Positions 7,673-15,810 are shown, numbered from the stretch's first letter. The stretch is DNA of 33,038 nucleotides from Spirochaetia bacterium (GCA_017535435.1 JAFXTY010000045.1:1-33038); one strand, 5' to 3'. Program-made: numbers and translations. Notes: generated by a model not told the origin, from the letters alone.

Positions 7673-7701
7673 ATTATAGTATTACTATATTGAGAAGTCA
7701 A
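7673..7701 (-). promoter_or_regulatory. strong sigma70-type promoter of the phosphatase-ECF-hydrogenase operon
   Basis: On the minus strand, TTGACT (7701-7696) and a perfect TATAAT (7678-7673) with exactly 17 bases between them. Transcription should start near 7666. No other convincing promoter was seen down to 1857 and every gene junction is 9 bases or less or overlaps, so all seven genes are probably one transcript. Confidence 0.75.
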
Positions 7702-7878
7702 CCCGGCGAAATGCCCCTGCCGCAGTGCCTGCCAGAGGCATTGCGCTCTGCAGAGACAGGCATAGGTTTACCGGATAGTGTCCTAAAGATGCTGGCCGGG
7801 AAATCTTTTGACTGTCTGCAGGGTATGCACTCTGCCGATGGCAGGTACTGCAGGCAGGGATGCTTGAACCGGGTTGAC
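7697..7878 (+). repeat. 182-bp structured intergenic segment bounded by a 10-bp perfect inverted repeat
   Basis: GTCAACCCGG at 7697-7706 is the exact reverse complement of CCGGGTTGAC at 7869-7878. Each arm contains most of the -35 box of one of the two divergent promoters. The interior is GC-rich and holds two nested hairpins: 7726-7762 (TGCCTG/CAGGCA outer, CAGAG/CTCTG inner) and 7812-7857 (10-bp outer stem with one G-T pair; CTGCC-GAT-GGCAG inner). No coding sequence or target-site duplication is evident. It could be a small mobile element, a structured RNA or a shared regulatory region. Confidence 0.45.
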
Positions 7879-7903
7879 ATTCCCCGCCTTTTTTGTATAT
7901 ATA
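7874..7903 (+). promoter_or_regulatory. sigma70-type promoter for ffh and the ribosomal operon
   Basis: Consensus TTGACA at 7874-7879, followed by a TATATATAATAAT stretch starting at 7896, giving TATATA at a spacing of 16 or 18. Transcription would begin about 10-20 bases before the ffh start at 7930. Confidence 0.6.
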
Positions 7904-7929
7904 ATAATACTCTAGGATTTAATAAAACT

Positions 7930-9258
7930 ATGCTGGACGGAATTTCGAACAAATTCAGTGATTTAATCAGAAGAATCTCGGGCAAGGCATCCATTTCAGA
8001 GAAGAACGTACAGGATGCAGTAGAAGAGATCAAAGTCGCACTCCTTGACGCCGATGTGAACCTGCGGGTTGTCCGCCGTTTCATCAACTCCACGCTGGAA
8101 GAGGCTGTGGGCGAGAAGGTCCTGCGCTCTGTAAATCCAGGCCAGCAGTTCACCAAGATTGTCTATGACAAGATGGTATCCTTCCTGGGGGACGAGAAAC
8201 AGGATCTCCAGCTGAAAGGGCCCGATACCCTTTCTCCTATCCTTATGCTGGGTCTCCAGGGTTCTGGTAAGACCACTGCCTCGGCCAAGCTGGCATATAA
8301 ACTCAAGAAAGAAGGGCGCAAAGTGCTTATGGTGGCAGCCGACCTGGTTCGTCCAGCCGCCGTTGAACAGCTGAAGGTGCTGGGTTCCCAGATTGAGGTT
8401 GAGGTCTACAGCGAGGATTCCAAGAATCCAGTGGCAGTTGTCAAGAATGCACTCCACTATGCCCAGAAGAATCAGTTCAACATACTTATAGCCGATACAT
8501 CGGGCCGTCTCCACCTGGACGACAGCATGATGCAGGAGCTGGAGGACATAAAGAAAGTCCTTAATCCGGTTGAGGCCCTGCTGGTTGCAGATGCAATGAC
8601 AGGTCAGCATGCGGTGGACATTGCCAAGGAATTCAACGAGCGCATCGGGATCACCGGTATTATCCTGAGCAAGTTCGACTCCGACACCCGGGGCGGTGCA
8701 GCCCTCTCCTTAAAGACTATCACAGGCCAGCCTATCAAGTTCATCGGTACAGGGGAGAAAATCCAGGATCTTGATGTCTTCTATCCAGACCGTATCGCTT
8801 CCCGTATCCTTGGTATGGGCGATATCGTCACTCTGGTGGAGAAAGCCCAGGAGACTGTGGATGCAGAAGAGGCAGCAAGGCTCCAGGAGAAGATAAATAA
8901 AGCCACCTTCACATTGGAGGATTACCTTGATCAGTTTGCCAAAATCCGCAAGATGGGCAGCATCAAGTCCATGATGGAGATGATCCCTGGCCTGAAGGGC
9001 AACATCGATGAGGACAAGCTGGACGAAGGGGCAATAAAGCACGAGGAAGCCATAATCCTCTCCATGACCAAGATGGAGCGGCAGAATCACCGCATAATCG
9101 GTCCTTCCAGAAGAAAGCGCATCGCCAAAGGAAGCGGCGTATCTGTGGGCGAGGTGAACAGTTTCCTTAAGAAATTTGATAAAACAAGGCTTATGATGAA
9201 AAAAGTCTCGAAAAATAAGAAATACCAGTCGGACCTTATGTCACGGTTCGGCAGTTGA
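7930..9258 (+). CDS. ffh: signal recognition particle protein Ffh
   Basis: GTPase that binds SRP RNA and signal sequences and delivers ribosomes to FtsY at the membrane. The 442-residue product has the helical N domain (1-90), the G domain with P-loop GLQGSGKTT (108-116), the DTSGR box (189-193) and SKFDSDTRGG, and a C-terminal M domain with GSGVSVGEVNSFLKKF. The reading frame is open far upstream, but that part lies antisense to the response-regulator gene. ATG 7930 gives the normal start, MLDGISNKFSDLIRRI. A weak AGGAT is the only ribosome-binding site visible. rpsP follows after 21 bases. Confidence 0.95.
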   Translation: MLDGISNKFSDLIRRISGKASISEKNVQDAVEEIKVALLDADVNLRVVRRFINSTLEEAVGEKVLRSVNPGQQFTKIVYDKMVSFLGDEKQDLQLKGPDTLSPILMLGLQGSGKTTASAKLAYKLKKEGRKVLMVAADLVRPAAVEQLKVLGSQIEVEVYSEDSKNPVAVVKNALHYAQKNQFNILIADTSGRLHLDDSMMQELEDIKKVLNPVEALLVADAMTGQHAVDIAKEFNERIGITGIILSKFDSDTRGGAALSLKTITGQPIKFIGTGEKIQDLDVFYPDRIASRILGMGDIVTLVEKAQETVDAEEAARLQEKINKATFTLEDYLDQFAKIRKMGSIKSMMEMIPGLKGNIDEDKLDEGAIKHEEAIILSMTKMERQNHRIIGPSRRKRIAKGSGVSVGEVNSFLKKFDKTRLMMKKVSKNKKYQSDLMSRFGS

Positions 9259-9279
9259 GTTGAATAGGAGGAAGTTGAA

Positions 9280-9528
9280 GTGAGCGTAAAAATCAGACTG
9301 AAACGGTTCGGAACAAAGAAGAGAGTGTACTACAGAATGGTAGTTGTGGATTCACGGGCACCACGGGATGGAAGAACCCTGGAGGAAGTTGGACAGTATC
9401 ATCCAATCGAGGCCGAGAATCAGATTACTCTTGATGCAGAAAAGATCAAGGCATGGATTGCCAAAGGTGCTTTACCAAGTCAGACAGTGAAAAAACTCCT
9501 TAACAAGCAGAATATTGCTGTAAAATAA
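9280..9528 (+). CDS. rpsP: 30S ribosomal protein bS16
   Basis: Small-subunit ribosomal protein needed for 30S assembly. 82 residues, starting SVKIRLKRFGTKKR and containing YYRMVVVDSRAPRDGR, both typical. The start is a GTG supported by a strong AGGAGGAAG ribosome-binding site (9266-9274) six bases before it. First ribosomal gene of the rpsP-khpA-rimM-trmD-rplS cluster, and very likely cotranscribed with ffh. Confidence 0.97.
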   Translation: MSVKIRLKRFGTKKRVYYRMVVVDSRAPRDGRTLEEVGQYHPIEAENQITLDAEKIKAWIAKGALPSQTVKKLLNKQNIAVK

Positions 9529-9540
9529 GGGGAGTGTCCC

Positions 9541-9780
9541 ATGAATTTGGAAAAGGATCTTGTGGAATATATCGCAAAGTCCCTTGTGGATGATCCCGAA
9601 AATGTAAGCGTAAGCATCATCGAAGGGGAGAAATCCACCATTCTTGAGCTCAGGGTTTCACAGGATGATATCGGCAAGGTGATCGGAAAACATGGTAGGA
9701 TCGCCAAGGCGGTACGGACTGTGCTGAGTGCGGCTGCATCCAAGACTGGAAAGAGGGTTGTGCTGGAAATTCTCGACTGA
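9541..9780 (+). CDS. khpA: KH-domain RNA-binding protein KhpA
   Basis: A 79-residue single KH domain with the GxxG RNA-binding loop seen as IGKHGR (about 49-54). The location between rpsP and rimM is the standard one for this family. KhpA proteins bind RNA, usually with KhpB/Jag, and affect cell division and translation in Firmicutes; the role in spirochaetes is less clear. A GGGGAG ribosome-binding site lies ahead of the ATG. Confidence 0.92.
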   Translation: MNLEKDLVEYIAKSLVDDPENVSVSIIEGEKSTILELRVSQDDIGKVIGKHGRIAKAVRTVLSAAASKTGKRVVLEILD

Positions 9781-9788
9781 GGCAACAG

Positions 9789-10313
9789 GTGGAAGGGCAG
9801 GATCTTATAGCCATAGGATTTGTGAGAACAGCCTATGGAGTGAAAGGGGATATCAAGGTTTCAAGCTATTCTGGCGAAACCGGACATTTTTTCAGACTTA
9901 AGGAGGTTTTCCTTAAGAAAGGTGCTGTACAGAAACACTTTGATGTGGAGCGTGTGCAGGAGTTGAATGGAGATATTCTCCTTAAGCTGAGGACTTTAGA
10001 CAGCCCTGAAGCAGCAAAGATGTATGCGACCTGGGACGTAGTGGTCGCCAGGGAGTTTGCCTCTCCTCTTGAGGAGGGAGAATTTTATTATTGTGATCTG
10101 TTCGGTAGCGTTCTGCTGCATGAAGGAACCCGGATGGGAGTGGTGAAGTCGGTAATAGACAATGGGGCTTCGACTCTCCTTGAGATTGTATGCGATGCCG
10201 ATTCCGAAGGGAAAAGGCGGACAGTTCTGGTTCCGTTCCTGGATCAGTTCATCGGTCAGGTGGACACAGAGAACAAGACTATCGAGCTTAAGGAAACATG
10301 GTTTTTTGAATGA
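9789..10313 (+). CDS. rimM: ribosome maturation factor RimM
   Basis: Assists 30S head assembly around bS19 and 16S processing. 174 residues; N-terminal RimM beta-barrel (IGFVRTAYGVKGDIKV, about 8-23) and a C-terminal PRC-barrel domain (about 95-174, starting EGEFYYCDLFGS and including VLVPFLDQFI). The start is GTG 9789 with TGAGG close upstream, overlapping the khpA stop codon region. Its stop overlaps the trmD start (ATGA). Confidence 0.93.
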   Translation: MEGQDLIAIGFVRTAYGVKGDIKVSSYSGETGHFFRLKEVFLKKGAVQKHFDVERVQELNGDILLKLRTLDSPEAAKMYATWDVVVAREFASPLEEGEFYYCDLFGSVLLHEGTRMGVVKSVIDNGASTLLEIVCDADSEGKRRTVLVPFLDQFIGQVDTENKTIELKETWFFE

Positions 10314-11011
10314 AGTTTACTATTCTGACTCTGTTTCCTGAGATTATAGAGGGGTACTTCAAGAGCTCCATAATGGCCAAGGCGGTGGAGAAGGGTATCA
10401 TAACCTACGATGTGGTTGATATCCGGAGCTTCTGCCTGGACAAGTATAAGAGCTGCGACGACTATCCCTACGGCGGAGGAGCCGGCATGGTGATGAAGAC
10501 CGAGCCGTTGGCAAGGGCTTTGGATTCCGTGAATGCCTCCTCCATTCGGACTATATATCCTTCCCCCAGTGGGAAGCTGTTTAGTCAGAAATATGCCTCT
10601 GCTCTGGCGGAGGAGGAAGAACTGGTTTTTATCTGCGGCCGGTACGAGGGTATTGACCAACGGATAATTGACAGTTATGTTGATGATGAGATCTGTATCG
10701 GAGATTATGTCATATCTTCCGGTGAGATAGCATCGCTGGTTATTGTGGATGCGGTATACCGTCTTTTCGACGGTGTGATCAGCAAAGAATCCCTGGAGGA
10801 GGAGAGCTTTTCCAACGGGCTTCTGGAGTATCCCCAGTACACCAGGCCCGAGGTGTTCCGCGGCATGAGGGTGCCGGATGTGCTTCTTTCGGGGCATCAT
10901 AAGAACATACGGGATTGGAGGCTTATGAAAAGCCTCGAGAAAACAAAAATGAACAGGCCTGATCTTCTGGGACCTGAACATATAGGAGGAAATCAGAATG
11001 GATCTGATTAA
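10310..11011 (+). CDS. trmD: tRNA (guanine37-N1)-methyltransferase TrmD
   Basis: Methylates G37 of tRNAs reading CUN, CCN and CGG codons, preventing frameshifting. 233 residues with the SPOUT trefoil-knot motifs: [17 protein letters not shown] (about 107-116), [10 protein letters not shown] (about 132-141) and [20 protein letters not shown] lies in the substrate loop. The C-terminal coding end overlaps the rplS start by 14 bases and contains the rplS ribosome-binding site. Confidence 0.96.
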   Translation: MKFTILTLFPEIIEGYFKSSIMAKAVEKGIITYDVVDIRSFCLDKYKSCDDYPYGGGAGMVMKTEPLARALDSVNASSIRTIYPSPSGKLFSQKYASALAEEEELVFICGRYEGIDQRIIDSYVDDEICIGDYVISSGEIASLVIVDAVYRLFDGVISKESLEEESFSNGLLEYPQYTRPEVFRGMRVPDVLLSGHHKNIRDWRLMKSLEKTKMNRPDLLGPEHIGGNQNGSD

Positions 11012-11357
11012 AGCAATTGAGGCAGAACAGATAAAAGACAATGAGATTTTTGGAATCGGTGACACAATCAAGGTCTTCTTCAAGATCATTGAGGGCAACA
11101 CAGAGAGAGTTCAGGTATTTGAAGGTGTCTGCATCGCAAAGAACAACACAGGACTGAGAAAGACATTCACTGTACGGAAGATGTCATTCGGCGTTGGAGT
11201 TGAGAGAGTATTCCCATTCAACTCACCAAGAATTCAGAAAATCGAAGTTGTGAAATACGGAAAAGTTCGCCGCGCTAAACTCTACTATATTAGAGACAGA
11301 GTTGGCAAGGCTGCCAAGATCAAAGAGCTGATCAAGAAAAAAGAAGAGGCAAAATAA
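10998..11357 (+). CDS. rplS: 50S ribosomal protein bL19
   Basis: Large-subunit protein at the 30S-50S interface. 119 residues; recognised by [19 protein letters not shown], the [12 protein letters not shown] segment, the [17 protein letters not shown] core and the basic C-terminal [16 protein letters not shown]. The AGGAGG ribosome-binding site (10984-10989) lies inside trmD. Confidence 0.97.
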   Translation: MDLIKAIEAEQIKDNEIFGIGDTIKVFFKIIEGNTERVQVFEGVCIAKNNTGLRKTFTVRKMSFGVGVERVFPFNSPRIQKIEVVKYGKVRRAKLYYIRDRVGKAAKIKELIKKKEEAK

Positions 11358-11367
11358 AACTTTTCTG

Positions 11368-11724
11368 ATGAATACCTTTAAAAAAGGTAAAATTGGCGAA
11401 GAATCTGCCGAAAAGTATCTTATAGAAAGGGGATATACCCTCGTTACCCGGAACTTCAAAGCGCATCCTGGTGAGATTGATCTTATCATGGCATCAGGTT
11501 GCGATTTGGTTTTTGTTGAGGTCAAGGCGTGGAAGAGCATGCCTGTCATGGAACTGGAGCGGAGCATAGATGCCAGGAAACAGCATCGTATTATGGCCGC
11601 ATCTCAGGTTTTCATGCTGCAGAACCAGCGCCTCTGCCAGGGAAAGACAATCCGCTACGATGTTGTTTTTGTGGATGGCGAGGGAGAGATAACCCATATT
11701 AAAGATGCTTTCGGAGATTATTGA
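11368..11724 (+). CDS. YraN/UPF0102 family nuclease-fold protein
   Basis: 118-residue protein with the UPF0102 signature: KGKIGEESAEKYL near the N-terminus, GEIDLIM (about 35-41) and LVFVEVKAW (about 47-55). These D and E-x-K residues are the catalytic pattern of the PD-(D/E)XK nuclease fold; the cellular role is still unsettled. A location near rplS is common in the family. The next small reading frame begins inside its stop codon (TGATG). Confidence 0.9.
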   Translation: MNTFKKGKIGEESAEKYLIERGYTLVTRNFKAHPGEIDLIMASGCDLVFVEVKAWKSMPVMELERSIDARKQHRIMAASQVFMLQNQRLCQGKTIRYDVVFVDGEGEITHIKDAFGDY

Positions 11725-11885
11725 TGTCCAGGGTGGCGAAAGAGACAGCTGAAGAGCGGCTTGAAGAGCTGAAGAAAGAAGTGAACACGGCAGAGTATAT
11801 CAACGATGCTGTGGACAGAATCTCCTGGGTGCTGTCCAGCGAGATTCACGAAATGCAGGAAAAAAATGAACGGAGACAGGGATAA
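11724..11885 (+). CDS. 53-residue hypothetical protein
   Basis: A short reading frame beginning at the ATG that overlaps the yraN stop codon (TGATG), ending TAA at 11885. The product starts MSRVAKETAEERLEELKKEV, is highly charged and probably helical, with no Cys, signal or membrane segment. It overlaps the next gene by 20 bases. The tight coupling on both sides supports a real gene; it may also be a translational coupling device. Function unknown. Confidence 0.5.
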   Translation: MSRVAKETAEERLEELKKEVNTAEYINDAVDRISWVLSSEIHEMQEKNERRQG

Positions 11886-12246
11886 AAGGAATTTCAGACG
11901 GGATTCCAGACGCAGGCATCATGTAAACCGGGATAACACTATTGTATTCCCGGAGAAACCGGAACTGGTCTGTGCTCTTTGCGGCGAGATTATCAAAGAG
12001 GCCGCCTCTACTCTGGCTATGCCTGACACTGGCGAGCCGGCTCATTTCGACTGCGTCATGAAGAAGCTTGAAGAGAGCGAGACCCTGGAGGAAGGCGATA
12101 CCATCGCATACCTGGGCGGTGGCAATTTCGGCATAATTAGGAAAAATTCCCAAAATCCAGCAGGATTTGAGATAAAAAAGAAAATTGACTTCGAGAACAA
12201 GGATAAAATCGGGGATTGGCGTAAAAAACTCTCCTATAAACTGTAA
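11866..12246 (+). CDS. conserved-looking hypothetical protein with Cys-pair motif
   Basis: 126 residues. A basic N-terminus (RNFRRDSRRRHH) is followed by CALCGEIIKEAAST and HFDCVMKKLEESE: Cys-x2-Cys plus a later His and Cys, a likely zinc site. The middle region has YLGGGNFGIIRK. The start at 11866 is supported by AGGA (11857-11860); an earlier in-frame ATG at 11806 would lie fully inside the previous gene and adds an unlikely sequence. No function recognised. Last gene of the ffh-yraN run. Confidence 0.7.
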   Translation: MNGDRDKRNFRRDSRRRHHVNRDNTIVFPEKPELVCALCGEIIKEAASTLAMPDTGEPAHFDCVMKKLEESETLEEGDTIAYLGGGNFGIIRKNSQNPAGFEIKKKIDFENKDKIGDWRKKLSYKL

Positions 12247-12265
12247 AAGTTCCTTTGTTTAAAGA

Positions 12266-12294
12266 TTGACAGCCAAAATATAAAAAAGTAAAAT
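12266..12294 (+). promoter_or_regulatory. sigma70-type promoter for the small Cys-rich membrane protein
   Basis: TTGACA (12266-12271), 17 bases, TAAAAT (12289-12294) in a very AT-rich gap. Predicted transcript start near 12301, about 29 bases before the gene. Confidence 0.65.
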
Positions 12295-12329
12295 AATTAA
12301 AAATCTTAAAGAAATTTTCGGGGTGAAAA

Positions 12330-12545
12330 ATGGTATTAATGAGCAGTACAGTAAAAGATATTATTGCTATTGGAATTCTTGTTGGTCTTCTTGGAACTAT
12401 TTTCTGCTGGAAGCTTAAGATGGCTAACAGAAAAGTAAAGTGCAACAGCTGCGGCAAGGTTGTTCTTAAGGACGAATGGCATCACTTCAAACACTGCCCA
12501 GCATGCAAATGCGAAGAGTGCACACCTATTGGAAAGCAGAAATAA
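12330..12545 (+). CDS. small membrane protein with zinc-ribbon-like tail
   Basis: 71 residues: one membrane helix (about 8-27, DIIAIGILVGLLGTIFCW) and a cytoplasm-type basic stretch, then CNSCGK (C38, C41) and CPACKCEEC (C56, C59, C61, C64) with two histidines between. This resembles a zinc ribbon anchored to the membrane. A GGGGTG ribosome-binding site supports ATG 12330; ATG 12339 is an alternative. It has its own promoter and a strong terminator, so it is a single-gene unit. Function unknown. Confidence 0.7.
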   Translation: MVLMSSTVKDIIAIGILVGLLGTIFCWKLKMANRKVKCNSCGKVVLKDEWHHFKHCPACKCEECTPIGKQK

Positions 12546-12565
12546 TTATATTTAGAAAAGGAAAA

Positions 12566-12593
12566 GGCCGGATTCAAGTCCGGTCTTTTTTTT
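12566..12593 (+). terminator. rho-independent terminator after the small membrane protein gene
   Basis: GGCCGGA, loop TTCAAG, TCCGGTC (7-bp stem with one G-T pair), followed by eight T residues and preceded by AAAAGGAAAA. It ends only 14 bases before the trmL start codon. Confidence 0.85.
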
Positions 12594-12606
12594 GATTCCC
12601 TTTTTT

Positions 12607-13101
12607 ATGAACCTGAATGTAGTTCTCCTGGAGCCTGAAATTCCCCAGAACACCGGCAATATCGTCCGCACCTGTGCGGCCACTGGTGCCCATCTGCACC
12701 TTATAGAACCCCTGGGATTCTCCCTTAAGGACAAGTACCTGAAGCGGGCGGGGCTGGACTACTGGCCTATGGCAGAAATCTCCGTTTATCCCAATATAGA
12801 AGATTTCTATGCAAAAAATGGCTCAGACGGGTGCTACTATGTGACCACCAAGGGGCTGAACACCTATTCAAATATGGAATACCCCGACAGGTGCTTCATC
12901 TTTTTCGGCAAGGAGACCAAAGGGCTTCCCGAGGAACTGCTGGCTGCCCATCGGGATACCTGCATCCGCATTCCTATGCTGCCTGGTACCCGTTCCCTGA
13001 ATCTCTCCAATTCTGTTGCCATAGTAGTCTATGACGTCCTGTGTCAGAAAGGATTCCCGAATCTGCAGCTGCAGGGTGCTCTGACCCGTTATGCCTGGTG
13101 A
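12607..13101 (+). CDS. trmL: tRNA (cytidine/uridine-34 2'-O)-methyltransferase TrmL
   Basis: SPOUT methyltransferase acting on the wobble base of tRNA-Leu. 164 residues; starts MNLNVVLLEPEIPQNTGNI like E. coli TrmL, with FGKETKGLPEE and IPMLPGTRSLNLSNSVAIVVYD as the SAM-binding knot. ATG 12607 is the only start that matches the family. No Shine-Dalgarno is present: the start lies just behind a terminator T-tract (TTTTTTTTGATTCCCTTTTT). How it is transcribed and started is not clear from the sequence. leuS is the next plus-strand gene. Confidence 0.92.
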   Translation: MNLNVVLLEPEIPQNTGNIVRTCAATGAHLHLIEPLGFSLKDKYLKRAGLDYWPMAEISVYPNIEDFYAKNGSDGCYYVTTKGLNTYSNMEYPDRCFIFFGKETKGLPEELLAAHRDTCIRIPMLPGTRSLNLSNSVAIVVYDVLCQKGFPNLQLQGALTRYAW

Positions 13102-13202
13102 TTGCCTGCCCCTTTTTTCTTGGCATCTTTTTCGTTCAGATAATCTTCAATCTTGCTTTCGATATAGCAGAAAAGAGCCCAGATCAGAATATATTTAATC
13201 AT
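13089..13202 (-). CDS. possible 37-residue small hydrophobic peptide
   Basis: A short frame opposite the trmL-leuS gap: MIKYILIWALFCYIESKI, then a charged tail ending KKKGAGNHQA. A well-placed AGGAG ribosome-binding site lies 6 bases before its ATG. The N-terminal half could span a membrane. It overlaps the trmL 3' end by 13 bases tail to tail. It could be a small membrane protein or a toxin-like peptide, or chance. No homolog recognised. Confidence 0.35.
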   Translation of the reverse strand: MIKYILIWALFCYIESKIEDYLNEKDAKKKGAGNHQA

Positions 13203-13283
13203 CTTTTTCTCCTTCTTGACCACAGTGTAAGACAGGTGGTGTGTCATAGAATGATACAGGTAGAATAATTTTTTAAAAAAAAT

Positions 13284-13289
13284 TATAAT
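13284..13289 (+). promoter_or_regulatory. -10 box for leuS, likely leaderless
   Basis: Perfect TATAAT ending 7 bases before the leuS ATG, with no clear -35 and no Shine-Dalgarno. Transcription would begin at or next to the start codon. No room remains for a T-box leader. Confidence 0.5.
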
Positions 13290-13296
13290 ATTGGAC

Positions 13297-15810
13297 ATGA
13301 GTAAATATCCTTTTACAGAAATAGAGAAAAAATGGCAGAAGTACTGGGATGAGCACAAGACCTTCAAGGCAGTTGAGGATCCTTCCATCCCGGCAGAAAA
13401 AAGAAAGTATGTCCTGGATATGTTCCCATATCCATCTGGAGCAGGTCTTCATGTAGGCCACCCGGAAGGCTATACCGCCACAGACATATACTGCAGATAC
13501 CTGCGGATGAATGGCTATGCAGTTCTTCACCCGATGGGTTTCGACTCCTTCGGTCTGCCTGCCGAAAACTATGCAATCAAGACAGGAACTCATCCACGGG
13601 TGACCACCCATAAGAACATCGATGTGTTCCGCCGTCAGATAAAATCTCTGGGACTCAGCTACGACTGGGACCGGGAAGTCTCCACCTGCGAGGCCGACTA
13701 CTACAAGTGGACCCAGTGGATCTTCCTCAAGCTCTATGAAAAAGGACTTGCTTATGAGTCAGAGCAGCCTATCAACTTCTGTCCTTCCTGCAAGACAGGC
13801 CTTGCCAACGAAGAGGTCAAGGAAGGCAAGTGCGAGCGCTGCGGTACTCCTGTAATAAGAAAGAATATCCGTCAGTGGATGCTCAAGATCACCGCCTATG
13901 CCGACAGACTCCTGGAGGACTTGGATCTTCTGGACTGGCCCGAGGCAATCAAGGCTATGCAGCGGAACTGGATCGGCCGCAGCGAAGGTGCTGCTGTATT
14001 CTTCCAGCTGGAGAACATGGACGAGAAGCTGGAGGTATACACCACCAGGTGCGATACACTTTTCGGCGCCACCTACATGGTAATTGCTCCGGAGCACCCG
14101 CTGGTGGAGAAGCTTACAGTTCCTTCCCAGAAGGCTGCAGTTCAGGCATATCTGGATATGGCTGCCCATAAGTCAGACCTGGAAAGAACAGACCTGGCAA
14201 AGGACAAGACCGGTGTATTCTCCGGAAGCTATGCCATCAATCCGGTGAATGGAGATCGTATTCCGATCTGGATTGCCGACTATGTGCTCATCTCTTACGG
14301 AACAGGTGCCATCATGGCAGTTCCTGCCCACGACGACCGTGACTGGGAATTTGCCAAGAAGTTCAATCTCCCTATAATCGAGGTTCTCAAGTCCCCTGTG
14401 GATGTTCAGACCCAGGCCTGGACCGAGGACGGAATCCATGTGAACTCCCAGTGGCTGGACGGTCTCAACAAGCAGGATGCCATCAACAAGATGCTGGAGT
14501 TCCTTGAGAAGAACAAATGCGGCCACAAGGCTATCAACTATAAGCTGAGGGACTGGATATTCTCCCGCCAGAGATACTGGGGAGAGCCTATTCCAATAGT
14601 GCACTGCCCCCACTGTGGCAATGTACCTCTTTCCGAGAAGGATCTGCCTCTCACACTGCCAGAGGTGACAAGCTATCTGCCTACCGGCACCGGCGAGTCA
14701 CCATTGGCTGAGATCACCGACTGGGTCAACACCACATGCCCTAAGTGCGGCGGTCCCGCTAAGCGGGAAATCAACACCATGCCACAGTGGGCCGGCTCCT
14801 GCTGGTACTACCTGCGGTTCATCGATCCACATAACACAGAGAAGTTCATCGACCCTGAGAAAGAGAAATACTGGATGCCTGTAGACCTCTATGTAGGCGG
14901 TGCTGAGCATGCTGTTCTCCACCTGCTCTATGCACGGTTCTGGCACAAGGTTCTCTACGACTTCGGTCTGGTTTCCACCAAGGAACCGTTCCACCGTCTG
15001 GTGAACCAGGGAATGATTCTTTCCTATGCATATCAGCGGAAGAACAAGGCACTGGTTGCTATCGACCAGGTGGAGGAGAAGGATGGAAAATTCTTCTCAA
15101 CCCAGGATGGCGAGGAGCTTGAGCGTGTAGTTGCAAAGATGTCCAAATCCCTGTGCAACGTAATCAACCCGGACGAGGTTGTCAAAGAACTGGGCGCCGA
15201 TTCCATCAGGCTCTACGAGATGTTCATGGGACCGCTCAGTGTATCCAAGACCTGGTCTACAACCGGAATCTCCGGCGTATACCGGTTCCTGGACAGAATC
15301 TGGAGAATCGCCGACGAGAAGAAGTTCTCCGATGCACCGCTTACCCCGGATCTGAATAAGCTGCTCCACAAAACTATCAAGAAAGTTTCTCTGGATACCA
15401 AGAATCTGGAGTTCAATACAGCTATCTCACAGATGATGGTATTCATCAACGAGATCAACCGGCTGGATGAGGTCCCTGTTGCAGCATGGAAGCCATTTGT
15501 ACTGCTCTTAAGTCCTTATGCACCGCACCTGGCCGAGGAGCTTTGGGAGAAGCTGGGGGGCAAGGAGTCTGTGGCACTTCAGAAGTGGCCTGAGTGGGAT
15601 GAAGCGCTTACCCACGATGATGAGGTCACAATCGTTGTCCAGATCAACAGCAAGAACAGAAGCCAGCTGACCATGCCTAAGGGAGCTTCCAAGGAAGAGC
15701 TTGAGAAAGAGGCTCTCTCCAACGACAGGATCAAGGAGCTTCTGGCAGGAAATACAGTTATCAAGACCATTGTTGTACCGAATAAGCTGGTCAACTTTGT
15801 AGTAAAATGA
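13297..15810 (+). CDS. leuS: leucyl-tRNA synthetase
   Basis: Class I synthetase charging tRNA-Leu. 837 residues, normal bacterial length. The HIGH motif is HVGH (52-55, in [16 protein letters not shown]) and KMSKS is at 614-618. Two zinc-type Cys clusters are seen ([12 protein letters not shown]...CERCG and CPHCGN...CPKCGG). The CP1 editing domain includes [20 protein letters not shown] 13297 gives the usual [14 protein letters not shown]; a TTG two codons earlier is not needed. Its stop overlaps the next start (ATGA). Confidence 0.97.
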   Translation: MSKYPFTEIEKKWQKYWDEHKTFKAVEDPSIPAEKRKYVLDMFPYPSGAGLHVGHPEGYTATDIYCRYLRMNGYAVLHPMGFDSFGLPAENYAIKTGTHPRVTTHKNIDVFRRQIKSLGLSYDWDREVSTCEADYYKWTQWIFLKLYEKGLAYESEQPINFCPSCKTGLANEEVKEGKCERCGTPVIRKNIRQWMLKITAYADRLLEDLDLLDWPEAIKAMQRNWIGRSEGAAVFFQLENMDEKLEVYTTRCDTLFGATYMVIAPEHPLVEKLTVPSQKAAVQAYLDMAAHKSDLERTDLAKDKTGVFSGSYAINPVNGDRIPIWIADYVLISYGTGAIMAVPAHDDRDWEFAKKFNLPIIEVLKSPVDVQTQAWTEDGIHVNSQWLDGLNKQDAINKMLEFLEKNKCGHKAINYKLRDWIFSRQRYWGEPIPIVHCPHCGNVPLSEKDLPLTLPEVTSYLPTGTGESPLAEITDWVNTTCPKCGGPAKREINTMPQWAGSCWYYLRFIDPHNTEKFIDPEKEKYWMPVDLYVGGAEHAVLHLLYARFWHKVLYDFGLVSTKEPFHRLVNQGMILSYAYQRKNKALVAIDQVEEKDGKFFSTQDGEELERVVAKMSKSLCNVINPDEVVKELGADSIRLYEMFMGPLSVSKTWSTTGISGVYRFLDRIWRIADEKKFSDAPLTPDLNKLLHKTIKKVSLDTKNLEFNTAISQMMVFINEINRLDEVPVAAWKPFVLLLSPYAPHLAEELWEKLGGKESVALQKWPEWDEALTHDDEVTIVVQINSKNRSQLTMPKGASKEELEKEALSNDRIKELLAGNTVIKTIVVPNKLVNFVVK

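Noticed and set aside
7697-7878. SRP RNA gene next to ffh
   Set aside because: The conserved SRP RNA tip with GGAAGGAAGCAGCC-like sequence is not present.
7000-7929. Long in-frame extension upstream of ffh
   Set aside because: It lies antisense to the response-regulator gene and across the promoter region; the ffh family start is at 7930.
10256-11101. 281-codon open frame opposite trmD
   Set aside because: Shadow of trmD and rimM; its sequence shows no family features and trmD is certain.
13200-13297. T-box leader for leuS
   Set aside because: No T-box sequence or specifier stem was seen, and the -10 box sits directly before the start codon.
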